NCBI GenBank assembly: GCA_964453525.1
Contig: CAYVOV010000013.1
Span: forward strand, 1 to 64,000
DNA from: CAYVOV01 sp964453525
GTDB lineage: Bacteria > Chloroflexota > Dehalococcoidia > Dehalococcoidales > UBA2162
Direction of reading: 5' to 3'
DNA length: 64,000 bases
A program made the translations under genes and the position numbers. Below the pieces are notes generated by a model. The model was given only the letters and a program-made list of their open reading frames with translations, searched no databases and was not told the origin of the DNA. This document shows positions 8,403 through 15,375 of this stretch, piece after piece; the first letter of the stretch is position 1; every line of letters starts with the position of its first letter.

Positions 8403-9599
8403 TTAAACGCGAGGTAATCCGAGGCCTCTGACGGCAATCGTCGTTCGCTGAATTTCTGAACTGCCTCCTATCAACCTCGACTGGTGGCTGCCAAGGTAGG
8501 TCTCACCAATCAGCCCGTCTCTCCATGCCCATTTGGAGCCTCTCATCAGTTGACCGTGGAGCCCGAGCAATTGCGTGCTGAGGTCGGTTACCTGCTGACT
8601 CAGCTCGGAGCCGAACAGCTTACCGATGGAAGCCATCAGGGTGAAATCACGCCCCTGGCTTTGCTGCCAGTAGGTATATTTTCCGAACAGTCCGGCAATC
8701 TCGGCTTTTATCGCAATATCGGCCAGTCTATAGAGCCATACGGATTTATTACCTCTTAATGTGCCTTCGCTTTCCTTCTCTTTTATATACTCGAGAAGCC
8801 GGTCCATGGAGCGCCTTGCTCCCCTGCCCAGGAGAACAAGGCTGGACCTTTCCGCATTGAGCAATGCCCCGGCGACACGTGCCCCGCCGTTAAGCTCGCC
8901 GACAAGGTTTTCCTTCGGCACCTTAACATCATCAAGGAAGGTTTCACAGAAATCAAAGGTGCCGAGCATATTCTGTATCGGGTTGACAGTGACTCCCGGC
9001 GTTTTCATATCGATTAATAGGAAGCTCAGTCCCAGGTGCTTCTTCGGAGCATTGGGGTCGGTTCTGACCAGGAAGAACCCCCACTCGGCGCGGTGGGCTC
9101 CGGTGGTCCAGATTTTCTGACCATTGACGATGAAACTGTCACCGCTCTCCACTGCTCTTGTCTGGAGCGAGAAGAGGTCTGAACCGGCATTCGGCTCGCT
9201 GAACCCCTCGCACCAGAAAATTTCGCCTTTTCCCATCGATATCAGGTGTTTTCTCTTTTGCTCTTCGGTCCCGTGTGCCAGGAGTATAGGAGCCAGCATG
9301 TCCAGTCCGAAGCCGTTCATCCCCATCAGGTTGACTTTGGATGTTTCCTCGGTGAATACCAGCTTGTATGGTATACCGGCATCACCTTTCCCTCCGTATT
9401 CTTCAGGCCAGGTCAGCGATAGCCAGCCTCTTTCACCGAGTTTTCGGGCCAGCCGGCGGGTCGCCTGGTAGCTTTCGTCACTGTAGCTACTCCGGGTGCT
9501 AGAGATTAGTGCAATGTCCTGGGCTTCCTGCTTTAAGAACTCCTGGACTTCCTGGCGGAAAAGCTCTTCTTCTTTTGTAGTTGCAATACTAAAATCCAT
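8403..9599 (-). CDS. Acyl-CoA dehydrogenase (FadE-type)
   Basis: 398 aa with the three-domain ACAD layout: helical N-terminus, beta domain with WCEGFSEPNAGSDL and KIWTTGAHRAEW, and C-terminal helices ending IGGSSEIQRTTIAVRGLGLPRV. These are the FAD-binding signatures of the large ACAD subfamily acting on bulky acyl-CoAs. It is 20 bp downstream of a second, more divergent ACAD. Such adjacent pairs are known to form heteromeric enzymes in steroid side-chain degradation (ChsE1/ChsE2), so the two may be subunits of one enzyme (inference). The substrate is not known. Confidence 0.92.
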   Translation of the reverse strand: MDFSIATTKEEELFRQEVQEFLKQEAQDIALISSTRSSYSDESYQATRRLARKLGERGWLSLTWPEEYGGKGDAGIPYKLVFTEETSKVNLMGMNGFGLDMLAPILLAHGTEEQKRKHLISMGKGEIFWCEGFSEPNAGSDLFSLQTRAVESGDSFIVNGQKIWTTGAHRAEWGFFLVRTDPNAPKKHLGLSFLLIDMKTPGVTVNPIQNMLGTFDFCETFLDDVKVPKENLVGELNGGARVAGALLNAERSSLVLLGRGARRSMDRLLEYIKEKESEGTLRGNKSVWLYRLADIAIKAEIAGLFGKYTYWQQSQGRDFTLMASIGKLFGSELSQQVTDLSTQLLGLHGQLMRGSKWAWRDGLIGETYLGSHQSRLIGGSSEIQRTTIAVRGLGLPRV

Positions 9600-9619
9600 A
9601 ATTGAGCGTACTCCGGGCG

Positions 9620-10777
9620 TTAATCGCTTATGCCTGCCTCCCGGCCAATCTCCTTGGCTACCATAGACTGGTAAAATTCTACATCGCCGAAGGCTGCCTC
9701 GGCGGCCTTTGTCCGCCTGGTGTAATAGTGTAAGTCATGGTCCATAGTGGTGCCGATAGCACCGTGAATCTGGTGCGCCAGAGCGATAACACGGGGACAT
9801 GCCTGACTTGCCCACGCTTTAGCTACCGCCACCTCCCAGGCGCAGGGAAGACCTTCGCTGACTTTCCAGGCGGCCTGATAGGCCGAAAGCATAGCCCCGT
9901 TTACATCTATTGCCATATTGGCACAGTGATGTTGTACCGCCTGAAAACTGCCAATCGGCTGGCCAAAGGCAACCCTGTCTTTTGCATAATCCAGGGTCAT
10001 CTCGAATACCTGCTGAAGCGAGCCGACAATATCACAGCACCGGGCGGCTGCTGCTATCTGTATTATTCTCTCCACTCCACTCCATCCCCTGTCCGGTTCA
10101 CCGATGATATTCTCTCCTGGGACCTTAACTCCATCAAAGACGACCTCGCAGAGTTTATCCTTGGCAATAGTATCCAGGAGTGTGAAGCTGATTCCCGGGC
10201 TCTTTGCATCGACGATGAAAATGGTAATGCCGTCTTCAGGGTTTACTCCTTCTCCAGTTCTGGCTGCGCAGAGCATGTAATCGGCAATGTGGGCATCCGG
10301 GACAAAGAGCTTGGTGCCATTTATAACATAGCCATCTTTATCGGCAGCAGCCCTGACCTGGATGCCGGTGGCATCGTATCTACCGCTGGCTTCATGAAGA
10401 GCCAGTGTAAAAAAAAGCCTGCCCGCAGCTATTTCGGGCAGGTATTTCTGCTTCTGTTCTTCATTTCCGAGAGTGAGAATGGGCAAGGCGCCAAGAACAA
10501 CTGTAGAGAAATATGGACCGGGGAGACAGGCCCGTCCCATCTCTTCCAGTAGCACTGCCAGGTCAAGGAATGTCATCCCTTCTCCACCGTACTTTTCCGG
10601 CAGCGCTAATCCCATCCAGCCAAGGCCGACAATCTCCTTCCAGATATCCGCTGAATAGCCCGTTTCGCTCTCCTCCAGCTCTCTGACCATTTTCTTCGGG
10701 AATTTATCAGTTAAGAAATCACGGGCCATGTTTCTTAACATTATCTGTTCTTCAGAGAAATCCAGATTCATTATCAC
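9620..10777 (-). CDS. Acyl-CoA dehydrogenase, second subunit type
   Basis: 385-aa ACAD: LPEKYGGEGMTFLDLAVLLEEMGRA near 58-82, a beta-domain with ALHEASGRYDATGIQVRA, and a C-terminal QIHGAIGTTMDHDLHYYTRRTKAAEAAFGD. The ...HGAIG.T.EHDLH.Y.RR pattern is typical of the partner subunits in two-component ACADs. GTG at 10777 or ATG at 10771 may start it. The next gene downstream is another ACAD (20 bp). A hairpin separates this pair from the thiolase gene, so expression may be partly independent. Confidence 0.9.
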   Translation of the reverse strand: MIMNLDFSEEQIMLRNMARDFLTDKFPKKMVRELEESETGYSADIWKEIVGLGWMGLALPEKYGGEGMTFLDLAVLLEEMGRACLPGPYFSTVVLGALPILTLGNEEQKQKYLPEIAAGRLFFTLALHEASGRYDATGIQVRAAADKDGYVINGTKLFVPDAHIADYMLCAARTGEGVNPEDGITIFIVDAKSPGISFTLLDTIAKDKLCEVVFDGVKVPGENIIGEPDRGWSGVERIIQIAAAARCCDIVGSLQQVFEMTLDYAKDRVAFGQPIGSFQAVQHHCANMAIDVNGAMLSAYQAAWKVSEGLPCAWEVAVAKAWASQACPRVIALAHQIHGAIGTTMDHDLHYYTRRTKAAEAAFGDVEFYQSMVAKEIGREAGISD

Positions 10778-10885
10778 CCGCCTAACTCAAGTTTCGACCT
10801 ACTTGCCAGGCATCTCTACTCTGTATCGTAATCAGTCCCTGACCATCTAATCTGTTCCTGTGACCATAGTGATAATTAACTTACG

Positions 10886-10920
10886 CTCTCTGGTAGCCCG
10901 AAGAAAAGGCCACCAGAGAG
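10886..10920 (-). terminator. Hairpin between thiolase and acyl-CoA dehydrogenase genes
   Basis: CTCTCTGGT (10886-10894) pairs with ACCAGAGAG (10912-10920), with a GCC/GGC inner stem. It lies 28 bp after the thiolase stop. There is no strong T run, so it may attenuate rather than end the transcript. Confidence 0.4.
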
Positions 10921-10947
10921 ATTCATTTAACTTATTATTGGATATTA

Positions 10948-12132
10948 TCAGTCCCTTTGTCCGGTGATGGTAACACTGCCGACTCCGCTGCCGGGGTTAA
11001 AGCCGAAGTTGTGGGTAAGTCCGAGGGTGGGATTCTTCCGCTGGCGTGGGCCGGCTTTACCCTGCATCTGCTTGTAGACTTCGTATAGCATTCTCAAGCC
11101 GCTGGCTCCAATTGGATGCCCGAAGGACTTTAATCCACCATCGGGATTTACCGCCAGGTCTCCGTCAAGGGCGAACCTTCCGTCTTTGACATATTGCGGT
11201 GCCTCTCCCCGACCGCAGAATCCCAGGTCCTCCATAATCACCAGCTCGGTGATTGAAAAGCAATCGTGCACCTCGGCAAGGTCTATCTCTTTAAACGGGT
11301 CCTTTATTCCGGCCTGTTCGTATGCCTGCTTTGCCGCCTGAACCGTCTCCTCCATGTGGACCATATCATAGCTCTGCCGCAGCCACCCCTGCCGGGCACC
11401 AACGGCGAGCCCTATCCCCTTAACAAGAATATAATCGTCCCTGAAGTTCTTTGCCATATCGGCCCGGGTGATAATAGCACAGGCCGCGCCATCACTGACA
11501 CCGCAGCAATCGTATAATCCAAGCGGCCAGTGCATCATCCGGGCATTCATCGCCTGCTCTTCGGTTATAGCCTGCTGGAAATGGGCTTTAGGGTTGAGAG
11601 AACCATTGTAGTGGTTTTTCACGGCAATTTTAGAAAGAATCGGTTTGAATTCATCATAGCTCCAGCCGTAGTGCTCCATATACCGGTTAGCCATCCTGGC
11701 AAAGGCAGTACCGGCTCCCCCGGAGGGTACCATCAGCATGCTACTTGGCTCACCGCCCCCCCCGCCACCAAGACCACCACGGCCCGCGTCCTTCAGTTTT
11801 TCAACACCAAGGGCCATGACCACATCATACATACCGGAGGCGACGGCGAAACAGGCATTCCTGAAAGCGTCTGTAGCCGTGGCGCACAGGTTCTCTACCC
11901 TGGTAACCGGGATATACTCAAACTTGAGGTTATATGCCAGCGGCTCGCCGAGGCCAAGCCGGGTAGTACCGAACCAGGCTGCTTGGATATCTTTTCCCTC
12001 TATCCCGGCATCCTCATATGCCTCGAAAGCAGCGTCCACCATCATGTCTCCGGCACTCTGCTCCCAGTTTTCACCAAACCTGACACACCCCATCCCGACT
12101 ATAGCAATCTTATCTTTAATATCTCCCGCCAT
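10948..12132 (-). CDS. SCP2-type thiolase / acetyl-CoA acetyltransferase family protein
   Basis: 394 aa of the lipid-transfer-protein thiolase subfamily. Nucleophile Cys83 lies in ENLCATATDAF, with EVHDCFSITEL in the C-terminal half and GHPIGASG near the end. The second thiolase Cys motif (CxGGG) is replaced by NFGFNPGSGV, usual for SCP2/Ltp types. A Gly run (about 118-127) is unusual. Its ATG follows the stop of the HMGCS/DUF35 gene with no base between, so the two are coupled. Archaeal thiolase, HMG-CoA synthase and DUF35 form a complex, and Ltp2/DUF35 pairs act as retro-aldolases in sterol breakdown. Either activity fits. Confidence 0.88.
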   Translation of the reverse strand: MAGDIKDKIAIVGMGCVRFGENWEQSAGDMMVDAAFEAYEDAGIEGKDIQAAWFGTTRLGLGEPLAYNLKFEYIPVTRVENLCATATDAFRNACFAVASGMYDVVMALGVEKLKDAGRGGLGGGGGGEPSSMLMVPSGGAGTAFARMANRYMEHYGWSYDEFKPILSKIAVKNHYNGSLNPKAHFQQAITEEQAMNARMMHWPLGLYDCCGVSDGAACAIITRADMAKNFRDDYILVKGIGLAVGARQGWLRQSYDMVHMEETVQAAKQAYEQAGIKDPFKEIDLAEVHDCFSITELVIMEDLGFCGRGEAPQYVKDGRFALDGDLAVNPDGGLKSFGHPIGASGLRMLYEVYKQMQGKAGPRQRKNPTLGLTHNFGFNPGSGVGSVTITGQRD

Positions 12133-13560
12133 TTACTTTTCCTCCTTCTGTAGCCAGCTCTCTCTCGGCGGCATTGCCTTCCACCAGTAATGATGTATCC
12201 CTCCGCCGGCACGGAGCTTCCTGAAGGTCATCTCAACATCCATGCCAATCGGCACATCTTCAGGCCTGTTTTTCTTGTCAGTCAGGCCGAAATTCGCCCT
12301 GCCGCCGCATTCCCAGTCGATTAGAAGGTCGAACGCAGGGGAGTCATACGGAGGTACCGGTGCCGCATAATCCGGCACCCGGGTAAATATCTTTGCTTTT
12401 TTATCAGAAAGCCGGATATCGTCCATCTCATCCTTTGTCTTACAGTTGGTACAAACCCTCTGCGGGGGATACTGGACCGTTCCGCAAACACGACACTTAG
12501 TGCCGCGGAGAGGGTAAATGGCATAACGCTCCCTGGCAACCGCCGATGCCGCCGGACCAGCTCCTCCTTCGGGATTCCCCGCCTGGTGATGGAAGCCGAA
12601 GTAGGCATCATAACTGGGAAATATCATCTTGCAGTCAATGTGTGTTTTCAGTCCTCGCTTCGGTTTTACATTTTTTATTTCTTCCGTTACCTGAAACAGC
12701 AGGACATCCGCTCCGTCACCGTAGCTGATAACAAGTATCTTGTCTTCGGGCTTCGCTTCTTCAAGTGCTCCTACAAGCATCATCAGTGCAGAGGCTGCTC
12801 CGGTATTACCCACCGTGCTGAACAGCGAGTCCTGTATCTGCTCAGGAGTACATCCCAGCATCTTTGCCATCTGCCCGTGCCTTCGCGGATTTGGTCCGTA
12901 TAATGCCACTTTGGTAATATCATTTGGTGAAATCCCGTTCTTTTTAAAGAATTCACCTACTACCTGTGGCACTACTTTGAGGTACCCCTCTTCCTGTACC
13001 CACCTGTCCTCCCAGGTCCTTACGGTATTGCTGCTGTCGGCACGCCAGTTATCGAGTAGCTCATTGGATACCGAATAGCTTGCTTCCAGAGTTGCTGCTA
13101 CATTCTCATCCCCTACTATGAAAGCTACAGCCCCGTCACCGAATGTCTGGTCCATTTCACTGCGGGGAGGTCCGAGACGGCAATCGCTGGCTGTGACCAT
13201 TATACTTTTCGCCGAACCGGCTTTTACTGTGTCTATCGCTACTCTCAGAGCACCGGTTCCCGCCCTCAGTGAGTCAACGCAGTCCATTGTCAGGATATCG
13301 GGGCGAAGGTCTGAAGCCATCGCTATCGTCGTCGCCGAAAGCTTCTCTTTGTACGGTAGGGTCGTGGAGGCAACGTACATACCGTCAATTGTGCTGCGGT
13401 CCATATCGCCCAGACAATCGATAGCTGCCGCTACGGCCATAGTCAGACTGTCCTCGTCATAAAAGGCGATGGCCTTCTCGGTCGGCAATCGCCATCCCTG
13501 CGTTCCCTGTCCCAGCCTCCGTAACGGTACGTACGCCCCATACGCTGTTATACCTGCCAT
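12133..13560 (-). CDS. HMG-CoA synthase-like / DUF35 (OB-fold, Zn-ribbon) fusion
   Basis: 475 aa. Residues 1 to about 300 are a thiolase-fold HMG-CoA-synthase/ketoacyl-synthase-like domain with candidate nucleophile Cys94 (DCVDSLRAG) and a GNTGAAS motif at 251-257. Residues about 340-475 are a DUF35 module with a rubredoxin-like zinc ribbon (C356, C359, C370, C373) followed by an OB fold. In archaea the same parts are separate proteins that hold HMG-CoA synthase and thiolase together; here DUF35 is fused. It leads the minus-strand acyl-CoA operon behind a consensus promoter. Mevalonate synthesis or C-C bond formation/cleavage on an acyl-CoA are both possible. Confidence 0.85.
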   Translation of the reverse strand: MAGITAYGAYVPLRRLGQGTQGWRLPTEKAIAFYDEDSLTMAVAAAIDCLGDMDRSTIDGMYVASTTLPYKEKLSATTIAMASDLRPDILTMDCVDSLRAGTGALRVAIDTVKAGSAKSIMVTASDCRLGPPRSEMDQTFGDGAVAFIVGDENVAATLEASYSVSNELLDNWRADSSNTVRTWEDRWVQEEGYLKVVPQVVGEFFKKNGISPNDITKVALYGPNPRRHGQMAKMLGCTPEQIQDSLFSTVGNTGAASALMMLVGALEEAKPEDKILVISYGDGADVLLFQVTEEIKNVKPKRGLKTHIDCKMIFPSYDAYFGFHHQAGNPEGGAGPAASAVARERYAIYPLRGTKCRVCGTVQYPPQRVCTNCKTKDEMDDIRLSDKKAKIFTRVPDYAAPVPPYDSPAFDLLIDWECGGRANFGLTDKKNRPEDVPIGMDVEMTFRKLRAGGGIHHYWWKAMPPRESWLQKEEK

Positions 13561-13646
13561 ATACTATCTCCTTTCCATAAGTTCGCACATTTGAATTGAG
13601 AAAACCAAATAAGTGAAAATGTATGTACCCGTGAAGAATCGTATGG

Positions 13647-13675
13647 AGTATAGCATAGGATTATCACCAAGTCAA
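13647..13675 (-). promoter_or_regulatory. Promoter of the acyl-CoA operon
   Basis: Reading the minus strand: TTGACT (13675-13670), a 17-bp spacer and TATACT (13652-13647), predicting a start near 13640, about 80 bp before the HMGCS/DUF35 ATG. It diverges from the MarR-MarR promoter, and the two -35 boxes are about 32 bp apart. Confidence 0.6.
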
Positions 13676-13706
13676 CAAAGAGTCGATAAAGATATCCAAT
13701 AAGACA

Positions 13707-13735
13707 TTGAAATATACAGTATCCAAGTGTTAAAA
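13707..13735 (+). promoter_or_regulatory. Promoter of the tandem MarR gene
   Basis: TTGAAA (13707-13712), a 17-bp spacer and TTAAAA (13730-13735), 78 bp before the ATG. It lies back to back with the acyl-CoA operon promoter, an arrangement usual for a MarR regulator that controls itself and its neighbour. No clear operator dyad was found by eye. Confidence 0.4.
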
Positions 13736-13812
13736 TGTGCTAGTCATACATAAAGTTAACAGAGATACTATTATGTCAGTTTGAGTCAACCTGTCTTACG
13801 GGAAGAAAGATT

Positions 13813-14799
13813 ATGAGTGAAAAAAATACAGATAGCAGTAGAATTTCTGATGATGACCTGTGGTGTTTATTAATCCGCACCTGGTTCGCTATTTACAGAT
13901 TACGCGAGCTTGAACTGGCTCAATTTGACCTTACACTGGAACAAGCCTCAGTTCTCGCACTAATCCAGGCTTGCGGCGGTTCGACGACTGCCAAAGAATT
14001 GGAAGACTCAACACTACGTCAACAGCATTCGATATCAACCCTCATCAAAAGGATGCATAATAGAGGTCTGGTAAAAAAGAAAAGAAGGCCTAATGAAAGA
14101 AGGCATAGAATCTCATTGAGTGAAGATGGTAAGAACCTGCTTGGTCGGTTAACTATTGCTTCTATTGAGATGGTTTTCTCATCCCTGACAGCAGATGAAA
14201 AACTGCGATTTACGCGAGTTATATGCTCCCTATATAATAGGGCACGCGATTTGCTTGGAGTACCCTACAAACCACCTTTTCTCAGAAGCGATAGTGATAC
14301 TTCAAAAGGAATTGTCAGGCTACCGTGCAGCAGTGGCTCGGCGATGTCCGATTATGAACTCTGGACGGCACTAGATGCGGCGGGATTCGCCGTTTCCAGG
14401 TTGCGTGAACTGGAACTGGCTCAGTTCGGCATTACACTGGAGCAGTCGTTAATTCTGAGCATAATTCAGCACTGTGGTGGCTCAGCGACGACAAAAGAAA
14501 TAGAGTATTTAACATTGCGTCAACATCATTCAATATCAACTCTCATTGCCAGAATGCAGAATGTTGGCCTGGTATATAAAGAAAAAGGTCCGGGGGATAA
14601 GAGATACAGGATTTACATGACAGAAGAGGGGGGAAACCTGTTTGGCAAAGTTACCAGCGTTTCGATAGAGATAGCCTTATCAAAGCTGTCCTCAAGTGAA
14701 AAGCTTGAGTTCGCGCACTCCTTACGCTCTCTGCATAAGAAAGCGCGTACTTTACTTGGCATACCTCGCCGACAACCGGTACCCCTGCAGGTTAAATAG
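13813..14799 (+). CDS. Tandem MarR-MarR transcriptional regulator (single-chain dimer)
   Basis: 328 aa made of two complete MarR-family winged-helix domains (about 13-152 and 179-318), clearly alike along their length: RLRELELAQF..TLEQ, CGGS.T.KE+E..TLRQ.HSISTLI.RM.N.GLV. The repeat period is about 166 residues. MarR proteins normally work as homodimers of about 140-150 aa, so this looks like a duplicated, covalently linked dimer. The first wing is very basic (KKKRRPNERRHR), the second less so. It is divergent from the acyl-CoA operon, so it probably represses that operon in response to a CoA-ester or aromatic ligand (inference). Confidence 0.85.
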   Translation: MSEKNTDSSRISDDDLWCLLIRTWFAIYRLRELELAQFDLTLEQASVLALIQACGGSTTAKELEDSTLRQQHSISTLIKRMHNRGLVKKKRRPNERRHRISLSEDGKNLLGRLTIASIEMVFSSLTADEKLRFTRVICSLYNRARDLLGVPYKPPFLRSDSDTSKGIVRLPCSSGSAMSDYELWTALDAAGFAVSRLRELELAQFGITLEQSLILSIIQHCGGSATTKEIEYLTLRQHHSISTLIARMQNVGLVYKEKGPGDKRYRIYMTEEGGNLFGKVTSVSIEIALSKLSSSEKLEFAHSLRSLHKKARTLLGIPRRQPVPLQVK

Positions 14800-14901
14800 C
14801 TTAGCTGCTTTAGTAGTTACCATTATTTCTGCATGCATTATTCCGTTAACAGTGTATTATGTCGATATGTATCATAATAGACATCATTATTGATATCGCT
14901 A

Positions 14902-14930
14902 TTGACAAACTATAATAATTAGTCTATACT
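14902..14930 (+). promoter_or_regulatory. Consensus sigma-70 promoter of a short leader transcript
   Basis: TTGACA (14902-14907), a 17-bp spacer and TATACT (14925-14930), predicting a start near 14937. The only thing before the next terminator (15017-15070) is about 130 nt without a real gene. Confidence 0.6.
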
Positions 14931-14936
14931 CCCGAA

Positions 14937-15070
14937 ATAATGGGAAATTGAAGTGGGAAAGAAGAGAGAATGCAAGAATTTAGACTTTAGATAAGAGGAC
15001 AGTTATGTATGTCAGAAAAGGCATCAGCTACCCACCGAAATAGATGATGATTGCTGATGCCTTTTTTTAT
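14937..15070 (+). ncRNA. Short promoter-to-terminator transcript (sRNA or attenuated leader)
   Basis: A transcript from the promoter at 14902 would be about 134 nt and end at the terminator 15017-15070. It carries two minute frames with plausible ribosome sites: MQEFRL (14970-14990), and MYVRKGISYPPK (15005-15043) preceded by AAGAGGA. The second frame runs into the 5' arm of the terminator, the geometry of a leader-peptide attenuator. It may equally be an independent sRNA. The solute-binding protein gene lies 300 bp downstream. Confidence 0.4.
15017..15070 (+). terminator. Rho-independent terminator
   Basis: AAAGGCATCAGC (15017-15028) pairs with GCTGATGCCTTT (15053-15064) and the stem runs into a tract of seven T. 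It is a strong terminator standing in front of the structured leader region. Confidence 0.8.
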
Positions 15071-15134
15071 TTTCAGGAGATAGCTGGATGTGGAAAAGTG
15101 ATTACTTCACGGAAAAACATACGGGATAAGAGAG

Positions 15135-15260
15135 GGCTGGTCCTGCCATGAGAATCGGACTACTGCGAGGTTTCTTTCCCAGCCTAGCAGATGTGTTTCT
15201 GCTCATTGGTAGCTACTTTGAGTCAGGCACAATTTATTTTCTCTTATGGCAGGGCCGGCC
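15135..15260 (+). ncRNA. Structured leader RNA upstream of the solute-binding protein
   Basis: A 19-bp uninterrupted helix (15135-15153 with 15242-15260, including three or four G.U pairs) encloses 88 nt that hold at least one more hairpin (AGCAGA 15186-15191 / TCTGCT 15198-15203). G.U pairs in place of strict complementarity suggest an RNA structure rather than a DNA palindrome. An AAGGAGG (15264-15270) and a 13-codon frame MIRFSLEDGSYTP (15283-15324) follow. The known riboswitch consensus motifs I can recall (cobalamin, TPP, SAM, glycine, c-di-GMP) are not seen. It could be an unknown cis-regulator or a decayed miniature element. Confidence 0.45.
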
Positions 15261-15375
15261 AGTAAGGAGGTGTAATCTTGATATGATTAGATTTAGCCTC
15301 GAAGACGGAAGTTACACACCGTGATGCTCATTGATTACATATTCCCTGCGGAATATCTGGATTTGAGGAGGACCA

